NCBI GenBank assembly: GCA_016025055.1
Contig: CP065590.1
Location: forward strand, 2,046,001-2,110,000
DNA: 64,000 nt
Source of the DNA: Chryseobacterium indologenes
GTDB lineage: Bacteria > Bacteroidota > Bacteroidia > Flavobacteriales > Weeksellaceae
Direction of reading: 5' to 3'
Under the pieces are notes generated by a model. That model was not told the origin of the DNA and made no database searches. It worked only from the letters and a program-made list of their open reading frames with translations. Both the position numbers and the translations under genes were made by a program. Within the stretch, counting starts at the first letter, position 1, and every line of letters starts with the position of its first letter. Below, piece by piece: positions 1-11,086 of this stretch.

Positions 1-2
1 CA

Positions 3-569
3 ATTATCTTGAAAAAGGTAGTGAGAATTCCGGGAGAGAAGGCGAAGATTGCAGTAGATGCTTACGATGACAGAATAGATCCTGTAGGAGCTTGTGTTGG
101 GGTGAAAGGATCCAGAATTCACGGCGTTGTAAGAGAGTTGAGAAATGAAAACATCGATGTTATTCAGTGGTCTAAAAACTCTGAGATTTTGGTGAAGAGA
201 GCTTTAGGAAATGTTACCATTAATAAAATTGACATCAACGAGGATCAAAACTATGCATTAGTATATACCCCTGTTGAAGAGATTTCTAAAGTAATCGGAA
301 AACAAGGACAGAATATCAGACTGGCTTCTTGGTTGTCAGGATACGAAATTGATGTATACAGAGAGTCCAGCGAGGATGATGATGTTGAATTAAGAGAATT
401 CAATGATGATATCGAGCAGTGGATTTTGGATGAATTTAAGAAAGTAGGACTTACTACTGCAAAATCAGTATTAGATAAAGAGACAGAAAGTCTTTTAAAT
501 ATGGTTGACCTTGAAGAAGAAACTATTGAAGAGGTAAAACGTATTCTGAGAGAAGAGTTTGAAGATTAA
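3..569 (+). CDS. nusA: Transcription termination/antitermination factor NusA, C-terminal part
   Basis: This is the 3' end of nusA; the frame is open to the left edge of the window, so the true start lies outside. The visible part carries the tandem KH RNA-binding domains of NusA, including PVGACVGVKGSRI and the second KH signature VIGKQGQNIRLA, followed by an acidic tail. NusA binds RNA polymerase and nascent RNA and controls pausing, termination and antitermination. It lies 78 bp upstream of infB, the conserved nusA-infB order. The TTG at position 9 is not a credible start because coding similarity continues upstream of it. Confidence 0.95.
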   Translation: MILKKVVRIPGEKAKIAVDAYDDRIDPVGACVGVKGSRIHGVVRELRNENIDVIQWSKNSEILVKRALGNVTINKIDINEDQNYALVYTPVEEISKVIGKQGQNIRLASWLSGYEIDVYRESSEDDDVELREFNDDIEQWILDEFKKVGLTTAKSVLDKETESLLNMVDLEEETIEEVKRILREEFED

Positions 570-647
570 GATTTTAAATAAATTTTAATAAACAGTAAAA
601 AAGAAATACTTTAATTTTAAGAATTAAAAAAATAGTAAATAATATAG

Positions 648-3592
648 ATGCCAAAAATTAGATTAAATAAAGCGGTTAAGGAATTCAACATTTCGATGTC
701 CAGATTAGTAGAATTTTTACAATCAAGGGGGTTTGAGGTTGAAAGCAATCCTAACGCTCAATTGGAAGAAGCGGCATATTCTGCATTGGAGGCTGAGTTT
801 GCTAAGGATGGCGAACAAAGAAAGGCTTCCCATGAGGTGGTGATTACTAAAGTTCCGGAAGAAAAACTGGAAATTGAAGAGAAGAAAACCCCTGAAGTGA
901 TAAGAGCTAAAGCAAATAAACCAGAAACTAAAATTTTAGGTAAAATAGATTTGGAAACTAGCAAGCCTGAAGTTGAAGAAACCCCTGCTGCTCCTGTAGC
1001 GACACCGGTTGAAGAAAAGAAAGAAGAAATCGTGAAAGAAGAACCGGAAGTGAAAGCAGCACCTGAAAAGCAGGAGTTTAAAGTTTTGGATAAAATTGAT
1101 TTGTCTCAGATAGAATCTAGAAATAGACCTGTGAAAAAGACAAACCAAAAGTAGAGGGGAAAAAAGAAGAAATAAAACCTGTGGAACCAGTAAAAGAAAC
1201 TCCTAAGCCGGTAGTTGCAGAGGAGAAAAAAGTAGAAGCTCCGAAAGTGGATGCTGAACCGGAGTCTCAGGAACCACAGAAAATTGAGACAGTATATCAA
1301 AAACTTGACGGTCCTAAAATTGTCGGAGAAAAGATTGACCTGACTCAGTTTGCACCAAAACCTGGTTCTGGAGCGAAAAAGAAAAGAAAGAGAATAGAAA
1401 AACCTGGTCAGAATAACCAACAAGGTCAGGGGAATAACCAAAACTCTGGAAACAATAACAACCAAGGAGGTCAGGGCCAAGGAAACCGTCAGAATAACAA
1501 CGGTGGACAAGGTGGAAACCGTCAGGGGCAAGGAGGCCAGGGGAACCGTCCTCAAGGCCAGGGAGGTCAAGGTGGAAACCGTTTCGGAAACAACCAGGGA
1601 GGAAACCGTCCGGGTGGCCAAGGTGGTGGATTCAAAAAAGGCGGTCAAAACAACAGACCTGGTCAAAGAGTCATGCCGGTTGAATTGACTGACGAGCAAG
1701 TTAAAAACCAGATTAAGGAAACATTAGAGAAACTGACCAATAAAGGTGGTAAATCTAAATCTGCGAAACACAGAAAAGATAAAAGAACATACAGAAGAGA
1801 ACAGGATGAGCGTCAACAAGAGCTTGAAGCACAAGACAGAACTCTTAAAGTTACGGAATTCATTACAGTAGGTGAATTAGCCAGCTTAATGAACGTTTCA
1901 CCAACAGAGGTGATTTCTGCATGTTTCTCACTTGGGGTAATGGTTACCATGAACCAAAGACTGGAAGCAGATACCTTATTATTAGTAGCGGATGAATTTG
2001 GTTATAAAATCGAATTCTCAGATGCTGATCTGGAAGAAAATGATACTGAAGAAGAAATCGATAACGAAGAAGACTTAGTAAGCAGAGCTCCAATCGTTAC
2101 TGTAATGGGACACGTTGACCACGGTAAAACCTCATTACTTGACTACATCAGAAAAACCAATGTAATTGCAGGTGAATCCGGAGGAATTACACAGCATATC
2201 GGTGCGTATAACGTGAAGCTTGAAAACGGACAGAGAATTACTTTCTTGGATACTCCGGGTCACGAAGCGTTTACAGCAATGAGAGCAAGAGGTGCTCAGA
2301 TCACAGATATTGCAATTATTGTAATTGCAGCAGATGATGATGTGATGCCTCAGACGAGAGAAGCAATTTCTCACGCTCAGGCAGCTGGTGTACCAATGAT
2401 TATTGCATTGAACAAAGTAGACCGGCCAAGTGCAAATCCGGATAATATCAGACAGCAGCTTTCCGGAATGAATATCCTTGTTGAAGAATGGGGAGGAAAT
2501 GTTCAGTCTCAGGAAATCTCTGCGAAATTCGGTAATAATATGGATGTTCTATTGGAGAAAGTATTACTTCAGGCAGAAATGCTTGACTTAAAAGCCAATC
2601 CGGATAGAAATGCCCAGGGAGTTGTTATTGAAGCTTCACTGGATAAAGGGAGAGGGTATGTTGCTACTATGTTGGTACAAACAGGTACTCTAAGAGTTGG
2701 AGATTACGTAGTTGCCGGGAAAAACCACGGTAAAGTAAAAGCTATGCTTGATGAAAGAGGTAGAAACCTTAAAGAAGCAGGGCCTTCAATTCCGGTTACG
2801 ATCTTAGGTCTTGACGGAGCTCCTACAGCTGGTGATAAGTTTAAAGTATACGCTGACGAGAGTGAAGCAAAAACAATCGCTAATAAGAGAGAGCAGCTTC
2901 AAAGAGAACTTTCTATCAGAACCAAGAAGCATACGACGCTTGAAGAATTGGGTAGAAGAATTGCTTTGGGTGACTTTAAAGAATTGAACATTATCCTTAA
3001 AGGTGACGTGGACGGATCTGTTGAAGCATTATCTGATCAGTTACAGAGATTATCAACAGCTGAAATCAACGTTAATATCCTTCATAAAGGCGTAGGTCAG
3101 ATTACTGAATCTGATGTTAACTTAGCCGCAGCTTCAGATGCAATTATTATCGGATTTAACGTAAGAGCCGGTGCTAATGCTAAAGACCTTGCAGATAGAG
3201 AAGAAATTGAGATCAGAAATTATTCTGTAATCTATGCTGCTATCGAAGAGGTGAAGGAAGCTATGGAAGGTATGCTTTCGCCTGAGATCAAAGAACAGGT
3301 TATTGGTAATGTGGAAATCAGAGAAGTATTTAAAATCTCTAAGGTTGGAACAATTGCCGGATGTATGGTTCTTTCAGGAAAAGTAGCAAGAAACTCAAAA
3401 GTAAGAGTATTAAGAGACGGAATCGTTAAATTTGACGGCGAGCTTGAAAGCTTGAAACGTTTCAAAGATGATGTGAAGGAAGTAACAAAAGGTTACGAAT
3501 GTGGTCTGAATCTTAAAGGATACAATGATATTGAAATCGGCGATATTCTTGAAGTATACGAAGAAGTAGCTGTTAAGAAAAAGCTTAAATAA
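648..3592 (+). CDS. infB: Translation initiation factor IF-2, with one frameshift
   Basis: IF-2 GTPase brings initiator tRNA to the 30S subunit. The 5' part (648-1154) encodes the N-terminal IF2 domain ([17 protein letters not shown]) and an acidic low-complexity linker, then stops early. The rest continues in the -1 frame: a Gly/Asn/Gln-rich linker, then the G domain with P-loop [11 protein letters not shown], switch DTPGHEAF and NKVD, and the C-terminal IF2 domains. The break is at the A run 1134-1138: one more A gives [15 protein letters not shown] and a single 981-residue protein, a normal length for Flavobacteriia. The likely cause is a homopolymer error, since a lost infB would be lethal. 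A GTG at 1181 could in principle start a shorter isoform that keeps the whole G domain. Confidence 0.93.
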
Positions 3593-3612
3593 TATCTTAA
3601 AATACTTATATG

Positions 3613-3643
3613 AAGCGCCACCTCGAAGAGGTGGCGCTTTTTT
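3613..3643 (+). terminator. Rho-independent terminator after infB
   Basis: A 12-bp perfect stem (3613-3624 with 3628-3639) closes a GAA loop and is followed by a T run. It lies about 20 bp after the infB stop and probably ends the nusA-infB transcript. Confidence 0.93.
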
Positions 3644-4416
3644 ATGCTCATTTGTTGATAAAATTTAATGGTGAGTGTGTATTCTGATTGGATTGAATCC
3701 AATACCCTTAGCCAATAAATTGTGATCTTATTTGTTAAAATATAGATATGAATTAATGCCTTTTTGTTAACGGATAAGGATTTTCCTGAGGTGCATTCAA
3801 AGCGACAGTAATATTACTATTTTATAGGAATTTTTAATCGATATAGGATAATTTAGAGTAATATGGCAGTATAAAGAAAGATAGTTTCATGAATTCAAAT
3901 TTCCTAAATTCCCTTTATTATACTTTAATTCCTTATTGCTAATGTTGATAAAATTAATGTTATTTAACTTATTTGCGTAATTTTTTCGCTTAAATTATTT
4001 TCTGTTAAAGAAAAAGAATATGTTACCCCAAAGTTTTTTGGCAGTATAACTATATTCCGTAATTAAATATGAAAAGTATTACTGAAAGGTAAAGTGTTGA
4101 ACTTGTGTGGTGAATCTCGTTTTTCTGTATTTTTTTCATATAAAGTAATGTAAGCAATTGATTTTATTCTATATTTTAGTTTAGAATCATTATAAATAAA
4201 AAAATATACATTTATAATTAATTATTGAAACTGTATTTTTTATAGTTTTTTTTTGTTTTTAACCTTTTTTATGTCTTTAAAATTATCATATTTTTATAAT
4301 TTAAGTTTAAAACGGTATTTGTTGTTAAAAAAATACGTCTAATGCTAAGTTAAAAATTTGCTAGTGTTAATATTTATTAACATATTTGTCGCTAAAATAT
4401 ATTAAAATTTGTTAAT
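3644..4416. other. AT-rich intergenic region before the first susC
   Basis: About 770 bp, very AT-rich, with no convincing open reading frame or RNA gene. It presumably holds the promoter and long leader of the susC gene that starts at 4417. I could not pick out a convincing TTG...TAnnTTTG promoter, and I see no riboswitch core. Confidence 0.6.
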
Positions 4417-7400
4417 ATGAATGTTAAACTACGTGTACTAAGTGCGGGAGCTTTGTTCTTTTTGGGGCAAGCCGCTTACGCACAGCAAAAGCCTAAAGAT
4501 ACAACAGCTGGAGAAACAGCGATTGAAGAAGTTGTTGTAATAGGGTATAGCCAGGTTCCAAAAGAAAGTTATGTTGGAACAGCGTCTAAAGTTGATGCTA
4601 AGTCAATTGATTCGAAAAACGTATCTACTGTGAGCCAGGCGCTTGCAGGGGAAGCAGCAGGGGTAAGAGTAATCAATACTTCTGGACAGCCTGGTACAGA
4701 TGCAACTATCCGTATCAGAGGTTTTGGTTCAATGAGTGGAAACAGAAGCCCATTGTACGTACTTGATGGTATGCCTTTTACAGGAAATGTGAGCTCAATT
4801 AACCCTGAGGACATTGAAAACATGGTGATCCTTAAAGATGCTACCGCTACATCTATTTATGGTGCTAGAGGTGCTAACGGGGTTGTTGTTATTAATACTA
4901 AGAAAGGTAGATCTAGCAAATCTGTAATCCAGTTGGAATCTAAGGTCGGTTTCAACATGTCATTACTTCCAAGATATTCAAGAATCAGCTCTCCTGAAGA
5001 ATATGTTGGATTAAGCTGGCAGGCGTTAAGAAACCAAGGTAGACTTGCTGGGAACGCTAATCCAACCGCATATGCTAACACAAGACTTTTTAGTACAGCG
5101 GGAATTAGCCCGGATTATAATATCTGGGGTACACCGGCTGCAAATCTGATTGACCCTAATACCGGTATGGTACGTTCGGGAATTGGTAGAATCTATGATC
5201 CGGAAAACTGGGAAGATTATGCTTTCCAAACTTCTGCAAGAACGGAAAATAACCTATCCATCAGTGGTGGTAGCGGTAAAACAACATATTATACGAATAT
5301 TGGTTACTTAAGTGATAAAGGATATTCTATTAACTCAAACTTTGAAAGATATAATGGTAGATTAAATTTAACTCACCAGGCAAGACCTTGGTTGAAGGGA
5401 GAATTTAATTTAGGTTATGCATACTCTAAAGCTAAAAGAAACGGACAAAGTAGTGATTCAGGAAGTATTTTCTGGTTTGTAGATAATATTCCTTCCCTAT
5501 ATCCACTATTTACACGTGATGCAAATGGAAATAAAATTCCGGATCCACACTTTGGAGGAAATCAGTTTGATTATGGTATGGGAGATTACGGTAGAGGATT
5601 TGGAGGTCTTACCAATGCAATTGGTGATGCTACCAATAATATCAACAACTTCTATAAACATGAGATCAATGCCAACATGTTCTTAAAAGCTGATATTACT
5701 AAAAATTTAAGCTTTGAAACAAGAATTGGAGGGCAATATTATAACAACAGTAATGATCAGGTAGATAACCCTTTCTATGGAAATGCAGCGAGTCAGAATG
5801 GTTATATTTCCAAATCTAAGACTGAATTAATGGCTTATAACTGGTTACAGTTATTAAGATACCAAAAGAGATTTGGTGATCACAATGTGATGGCTTTTGC
5901 AGCTCACGAAAGTAACAGCTGGGAACAAAAGTATCTATCTGCTGGAAGACCAACTATTATTGATATGATTCCTGAATTGAATCAGGGGGTGGGAGAATCG
6001 TTATCCAATTCTTACACATATAATTATACACTAGAATCTTATTTCGGACAGTTAACATATGACTTCCAAGGGAAATATTTCTTCAACGGAACAGTTAGAA
6101 GAGATGGAACTTCAAGATTCTTACAAAATAAATGGGATACATTCTGGTCAGCAGGATTTGGATGGTTAGTTACAAAGGAAAATTTCCTTAATGATAATAA
6201 AACCATCAAACATTTAAAATTAAAAGCGAGTTATGGTACAGTAGGTGATCAGTCGATCGTTGGAAGTACTGCTGCTTCAGCTCAAAATGGAGGATACTAT
6301 CCAGGATATAATGTATATAATCCAGGAAACTTCATGGGACTTCCTGCTGCTACTTATGACAGAGATGGTTATCCTAATTTAACTTGGGAGAAATCTAATA
6401 TCTTCCAGGTAGGTGCTGAAATCGGATTGTTTAAAAACAGAGCTGTTGAGCTTGAAGTGGATTACTACCACAGAACAACAAACGACTTGATTTTTGATAA
6501 CAGATTAGCTCCTTCTACAGGTAATGGAATTTTAAAAGTAAATGATGGTAAGCTTGTTAACCAAGGTTTAGAATTTACTTTGAAAACACATATCATTAAT
6601 AAAGATAATATGTATCTTGATTTTGGTATCAATGGTGAGATCTTACGTAATAAACTTACACAGATGCCAATTGATCCATCTACTGGAGTTGCTAAGATCA
6701 TTGATTTATCTGAAGCAGGTTTTGGTAGAGCAGAAGGAAGATCATTATACGACTTTTACATGAGAGAATATGTAGGAGTAAATTCAGCTACCGGTGCCGC
6801 TCAATGGTCTGTCAGCTATGTTGATACCAACGGAAACGGAAAATTTGATGCAGGTGAACAAATCGGGTCACTTTATGAATTCCAAAAGCTGAATCCTAAT
6901 GCGGACATCAGAACAGGAGTTACAGAAGTATATTCTCAGGCAACTCAGAAATTCTTAGATAAATCTGCTATTCCTGCTATTAGAGGAGCATTCAACTTAG
7001 ATTTTGGATATAAGCAGTTCTCCCTGGGAGTACAATTCCTTTATAGTCTTGGTGGATATGCATATGACGGGCTTTATGCCGGGCTGATGGGTAACGGTGT
7101 TGTAGGTAACAACAACTGGCACACTGATATCAGACAAAGATGGCAGAATCCTGGTGATGTAACAGATGTTCCAAGAATGTCTTCTAACGCTGCTATTGAT
7201 GCTAACCAAAATGCAAGATCAAGCAGATTCCTAGTGAAATCTGACTATCTGGCACTTAATAATATCCGTTTAGGATATAACCTTCCTCAGGACTTTGTAA
7301 AAGCAATTGGCCTTACAGGATTCAACTTATTCGTAAGTGGAGATAACTTATGGATTGCAACAAAAAGAAAAGGATTTAATCCAAGTGTTTCAGAAACAGG

Positions 7401-7467
7401 AGCAAGTAGCACATATGCTTATGCACCATTATCTACTATAACTTTTGGAGCTAAAATTAACTTCTAA
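4417..7467 (+). CDS. SusC/RagA-family TonB-linked outer membrane protein (pair 1)
   Basis: A 1016-residue TonB-dependent transporter of the SusC/RagA class. It has a signal peptide (about residues 1-22, ending AYAQQ), a TonB-box-like segment EEVVVIGY, then the SusC plug signature (IRIRGFGS, PLYVLDGMPF, INPEDIENMVILKDATATSIYGARGANGVVVI), and a long beta barrel ending in an aromatic-type C-terminus (ITFGAKINF). SusC proteins form the outer-membrane barrel through which a substrate captured by the SusD lid is pulled in by TonB. The partner susD starts 13 bp downstream. No glycosidase, peptidase or regulator is adjacent, so the substrate cannot be inferred. Confidence 0.95.
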   Translation: MNVKLRVLSAGALFFLGQAAYAQQKPKDTTAGETAIEEVVVIGYSQVPKESYVGTASKVDAKSIDSKNVSTVSQALAGEAAGVRVINTSGQPGTDATIRIRGFGSMSGNRSPLYVLDGMPFTGNVSSINPEDIENMVILKDATATSIYGARGANGVVVINTKKGRSSKSVIQLESKVGFNMSLLPRYSRISSPEEYVGLSWQALRNQGRLAGNANPTAYANTRLFSTAGISPDYNIWGTPAANLIDPNTGMVRSGIGRIYDPENWEDYAFQTSARTENNLSISGGSGKTTYYTNIGYLSDKGYSINSNFERYNGRLNLTHQARPWLKGEFNLGYAYSKAKRNGQSSDSGSIFWFVDNIPSLYPLFTRDANGNKIPDPHFGGNQFDYGMGDYGRGFGGLTNAIGDATNNINNFYKHEINANMFLKADITKNLSFETRIGGQYYNNSNDQVDNPFYGNAASQNGYISKSKTELMAYNWLQLLRYQKRFGDHNVMAFAAHESNSWEQKYLSAGRPTIIDMIPELNQGVGESLSNSYTYNYTLESYFGQLTYDFQGKYFFNGTVRRDGTSRFLQNKWDTFWSAGFGWLVTKENFLNDNKTIKHLKLKASYGTVGDQSIVGSTAASAQNGGYYPGYNVYNPGNFMGLPAATYDRDGYPNLTWEKSNIFQVGAEIGLFKNRAVELEVDYYHRTTNDLIFDNRLAPSTGNGILKVNDGKLVNQGLEFTLKTHIINKDNMYLDFGINGEILRNKLTQMPIDPSTGVAKIIDLSEAGFGRAEGRSLYDFYMREYVGVNSATGAAQWSVSYVDTNGNGKFDAGEQIGSLYEFQKLNPNADIRTGVTEVYSQATQKFLDKSAIPAIRGAFNLDFGYKQFSLGVQFLYSLGGYAYDGLYAGLMGNGVVGNNNWHTDIRQRWQNPGDVTDVPRMSSNAAIDANQNARSSRFLVKSDYLALNNIRLGYNLPQDFVKAIGLTGFNLFVSGDNLWIATKRKGFNPSVSETGASSTYAYAPLSTITFGAKINF

Positions 7468-7480
7468 CTATTAATTTACA

Positions 7481-9022
7481 ATGAAAAAGATATTATTATT
7501 AAGTATAGCATTATCAGCATTGACTGTTTCATGTCGTGAAGAGTTTCTTGAATCATCACCTACAGAAACAATTGCTGATGCTCCTGCACAAACAAAACTG
7601 AATGGGTTGTATGTGATGATGATTAACACAGGAACAGGGGGAACAGATTTGGATCATGATGACTTCGGTCAAAAAGGATACGATATTTACAGTGACATGC
7701 TTTCCCAGGATATGGCTCTTGAGGCTACATCTTACGGATGGTATGTTGCCATGGCAAATATGACCGCTCAGACTGACTTTACCAATACCATGAACTACAA
7801 ACCATGGAGGTACTATTACAGAATGATTGCAGGTGCGAACCAAATTATTGATGCTCTTGGAGGGACGGATTTTGTTCCTACTACTGATGCTGATAAATAT
7901 GCAATGGGACAAGCTAAAGCTCTACGTGCTTATGCTTACTTTTATCTGATGCAATTCTATACGAAAGGATATAGTGCTAGTGAAGCAGCAATTCCTGTTT
8001 ATACAAAAGCAGGTATGCCGGCTCAACCAAAATCTACTCAAGCTCAGGTATATGCACTTATTGTGGACGATTTGACTAAAGCTGTAAATTATCTTGAAGG
8101 TTTCCAGAGAACAAATAAAGGAATGATCGATCAGTCTGTTGCCAAAGGTCTTTTGGCTTATACATATGCTGCAATAGATCAACCGGTGCAAGCTGCTAAA
8201 CTCTCTAAAGAGATCATTAATGATTATGGTTATACGTCTACTACCAAAACAGAAACTGTAAGAATGGCACATTCGGCAGGATCTAACGTAGTAAGTGGAG
8301 GAGGATTCAATGATTTGAAGACACCTAGCTGGATGTGGGGATTTGATATCGCTGTTGTAAACGGATTAGACCTGGTTAGCTGGTGGGGCCAAGTGGATAT
8401 GTTCTCATATAGCTATGCTTCAGTAGGGACAAGAAAAGGAATTGATCTAGGCTTGTATAATAATATGAAAGCCCGTGATATCAGAAGAAATCAATTTGTG
8501 ATGAGTACAATTAATGATAGTGAGGGAACTCCTATAGCTACTACTCCTGCAAGAAACTTCCCTGGTAACAAGTTCTTTGACCTTAACAGAATTGCTCAGG
8601 GACAAAGACAGATTACTGCGGACTATATCTTCATGAGAGTAGATGAATTCTATTTCCTGGCTGCTGAATCTCTTGCTAAAACAGGACAGGATGCTGAGGC
8701 TAAAACTATCTTAAAACAAGTACTTTACAATAGATATTCAGATTCAACAGATCCTGCGGAGCCAAACAAAACAGCAGCAGCTTATGTTGACAGTTTCCTT
8801 GATACTTTGACAGGAACAGCTCTTCAAGCAGAAATCTACAACCAAACAAGATTTGAATTCTGGGGTGAAGGTAAATCTTACTTAGCATTTAAGAGAAACA
8901 AAGCTACCGTTACAAGAGGTTCTAACCACTTGTTCTTCGTAGGTACTGCGTTCCCTTATAATGATCCTAGAGTATCTTTAACAATTCCTCAGGAAGAAAT
9001 TGTAAATAACCCACATTTCTAA
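7481..9022 (+). CDS. SusD/RagB-family nutrient-binding lipoprotein (pair 1)
   Basis: A 513-residue SusD/RagB surface lipoprotein. The signal peptide ends in a lipobox before Cys18 (ALTVSCREE). The body has the TPR-like SusD fold signatures, such as the ALRAYAYFYLMQFY helix and the C-terminal RFEFWGEGKSYLAFKR region. It acts as the lid over the SusC barrel encoded immediately upstream, with which it forms a two-gene operon closed by the hairpin at 9071. The substrate is unknown. Confidence 0.94.
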   Translation: MKKILLLSIALSALTVSCREEFLESSPTETIADAPAQTKLNGLYVMMINTGTGGTDLDHDDFGQKGYDIYSDMLSQDMALEATSYGWYVAMANMTAQTDFTNTMNYKPWRYYYRMIAGANQIIDALGGTDFVPTTDADKYAMGQAKALRAYAYFYLMQFYTKGYSASEAAIPVYTKAGMPAQPKSTQAQVYALIVDDLTKAVNYLEGFQRTNKGMIDQSVAKGLLAYTYAAIDQPVQAAKLSKEIINDYGYTSTTKTETVRMAHSAGSNVVSGGGFNDLKTPSWMWGFDIAVVNGLDLVSWWGQVDMFSYSYASVGTRKGIDLGLYNNMKARDIRRNQFVMSTINDSEGTPIATTPARNFPGNKFFDLNRIAQGQRQITADYIFMRVDEFYFLAAESLAKTGQDAEAKTILKQVLYNRYSDSTDPAEPNKTAAAYVDSFLDTLTGTALQAEIYNQTRFEFWGEGKSYLAFKRNKATVTRGSNHLFFVGTAFPYNDPRVSLTIPQEEIVNNPHF

Positions 9023-9070
9023 TCATAGAAAAAAGGGATAAAAAAAGAAAATTTTCTTTTTATTTAACTA

Positions 9071-9107
9071 AAAAGGTTGTCTCAAAAATGAGACAGCCTT
9101 TTTTTTA
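9071..9107 (+). terminator. Rho-independent terminator after susD (pair 1)
   Basis: Inverted repeat AAGGTTGTCTC / GAGACAGCCTT with one G-T pair, loop AAAAAT, followed by a long T run. A similar hairpin with the same loop style stands at 29701-29730. Confidence 0.9.
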
Positions 9108-9133
9108 TTAAATTTGCTGAACAATAATGAATA

Positions 9134-11074
9134 ATGAAGTACATCCTTTTCATAATCACCTTCTTCAGTTTGGCTGCTCAGGCGCAGGTTGTGGATTCTA
9201 TAAAAACTCAAAAACTTCAACGAAACCCGGAAGATACTCTTGTCATAGACTCCGGTAAAAAAGATTCTTTGAAAATTTTCAAACCTACAATCAATGATTA
9301 TCTCTTTCAGACACAGTTTTCAGAAAAGAAAGTCTTTGATACCGTGATGACTTTTGATAAGACACACATTTTCTCTCAATATAATAATCAAGATAACTTC
9401 GGAAGAGTACAGCCTGCCAATATCGGGTCAGGATTTAACCCTCTTGTATTTGAAGTGAATCCGGAACAGAACCTGTCTTTATTGCCTTCCAATAAAGCAT
9501 ATATGATTCTCGGAGCCAATGATGTAAAATATTATGATGTAAAAACTCCTACTGCCGCATTCATCTATCATAATGCAATGAGAAACGGTGCCGCATTGAA
9601 CTCTACTTACACCCAAAATATTGGGAAAAGATTCAATTTTGCCCTTGAATATATGGGGTTAAGATCTCAGGGATTGTATAGAAACTCACTGGCAGCAAAC
9701 AACAACACAATATTTTCAGGACATTATATTTCCAAAAGTGGAAACTATGAGCTTTTTGCCCATTACCTGCATCAAAATGTAAATAATCAGGAAAGTGGTG
9801 GAATTGTCGAAGATAATTTATTTCAAAGTGGCGACAGTAATTATAGAAACAGACAGAATGCCCAGATGAATCTTTCTTCAAGCAGCTCACAGTTTTCTTA
9901 CCGGAGATATTACCTGAGTCATCAGTTTACACCTTTCAATGCTGAGAAATTTCCTTTTAGTATACGCCACACGATGTTACATCAGGGAAATAAATACTAC
10001 TATAATCAGGGAGCACTGGAAAGGGTTTGGTATAAAGATGATAGTGAAATCGTTGCCAATTTTCCTCTGACAACAAAGAAATATTCTGATAATTTCAGTA
10101 ACACGGTAAGTCTGGTTTTTAATAATGAAAAATTCAAACTGGATGCTGGAGTTCGTTACCAGATGATCAAATTCGGAATCAGGGATGTCGTATCTATAGG
10201 AGGCGTATCTTTTCCGTCAGAACTTAAAGAAAACAGAATTGGTGCTGTAGGAAATCTGCAGGTAAAACTTTGGGATAAAGTTCAGTTGAATTCCTTCCTT
10301 GAATTTTCAAACGGAAGTCAGTTTAAAAGCTATCTTAGAACTGCCAATACTTTAAAATTTGAACCGGTAAAGGATTATTTTGTCAATGCTAAAGTAAATT
10401 TCCAAAGCGCATATCCTTCATTCAATTACCTCTTGAATACTTCCGTATATAACAGTTTTAATTATTACCTTGAAAATGCCAGAAACCAATCGGTAATGGA
10501 AATCGGAGGAAGTATAAACCTGAAGTGGTTCAAAACAGAAATTTTTGCCAACTATTTCAGAATAGACAATTATACGTATATCGATAACGAAGGTAGCCCA
10601 CAGCAAAGTGACAGCTCTCTTAATATTTCTCAGATTGGAGGAGATGCTACCTTTAGTTTTGGTAAATTCCATTTGAATACAAGGCTGCATTTCCAAAATG
10701 CATTGACAAATAAAAATCTGCTTCCGATGCCAAGCTTTATTGGAAGAGCCAATTTCTTCTTTCAGACGCAGGCCTTTAAGAAAGCCGCAGAAATCCAGGC
10801 AGGACTTAAGGTGTATTACTTCTCTAAATTTGCTTCAAGAGAATATTTTCCCATCCTAAACGAATATATGTTACCTGATTCCGGTTCGTTCTCTATTGGT
10901 GGGCAGCCGATTGCCGATCTTTATATCAATTTGAAAGTGAAGAAAATGTTCTTCTTCATCGAAGGTCAGCAGATAGGAACTCTTATTTCCAACAACAAAG
11001 CGTATGCATTCCCACACTATCCGGTATATGATTTCAGACTGAATATTGGAATTGTGTGGTATTTGTTCAACTAA
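9134..11074 (+). CDS. Putative outer-membrane porin (PF14121-like)
   Basis: A 646-residue secreted protein with a signal peptide (about residues 1-17, ending AAQAQ). It then shows repeated amphipathic, aromatic-rich strands typical of a beta barrel and a C-terminal strand ending VWYLF. The overall pattern (acid-rich N-terminus, DYLFQTQFSEKKVFDTVMTF, FGRVQPANIGSGFNPL) is that of the Bacteroidota 'putative porin' family. Its transport role is not established. The ATG at 9134 was chosen over an out-of-frame ATG at 9127 because it starts the signal peptide. bshC follows 12 bp after the stop, so the two may be co-transcribed. Confidence 0.8.
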   Translation: MKYILFIITFFSLAAQAQVVDSIKTQKLQRNPEDTLVIDSGKKDSLKIFKPTINDYLFQTQFSEKKVFDTVMTFDKTHIFSQYNNQDNFGRVQPANIGSGFNPLVFEVNPEQNLSLLPSNKAYMILGANDVKYYDVKTPTAAFIYHNAMRNGAALNSTYTQNIGKRFNFALEYMGLRSQGLYRNSLAANNNTIFSGHYISKSGNYELFAHYLHQNVNNQESGGIVEDNLFQSGDSNYRNRQNAQMNLSSSSSQFSYRRYYLSHQFTPFNAEKFPFSIRHTMLHQGNKYYYNQGALERVWYKDDSEIVANFPLTTKKYSDNFSNTVSLVFNNEKFKLDAGVRYQMIKFGIRDVVSIGGVSFPSELKENRIGAVGNLQVKLWDKVQLNSFLEFSNGSQFKSYLRTANTLKFEPVKDYFVNAKVNFQSAYPSFNYLLNTSVYNSFNYYLENARNQSVMEIGGSINLKWFKTEIFANYFRIDNYTYIDNEGSPQQSDSSLNISQIGGDATFSFGKFHLNTRLHFQNALTNKNLLPMPSFIGRANFFFQTQAFKKAAEIQAGLKVYYFSKFASREYFPILNEYMLPDSGSFSIGGQPIADLYINLKVKKMFFFIEGQQIGTLISNNKAYAFPHYPVYDFRLNIGIVWYLFN

Positions 11075-11086
11075 AAACGATACAGG

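Noticed and set aside
1106..1699. 197-codon minus-strand frame across infB
   Set aside because: It is the shadow of the acidic and Gly/Gln-rich linker of IF-2 and has an improbable Phe/Leu/Ser-rich composition.
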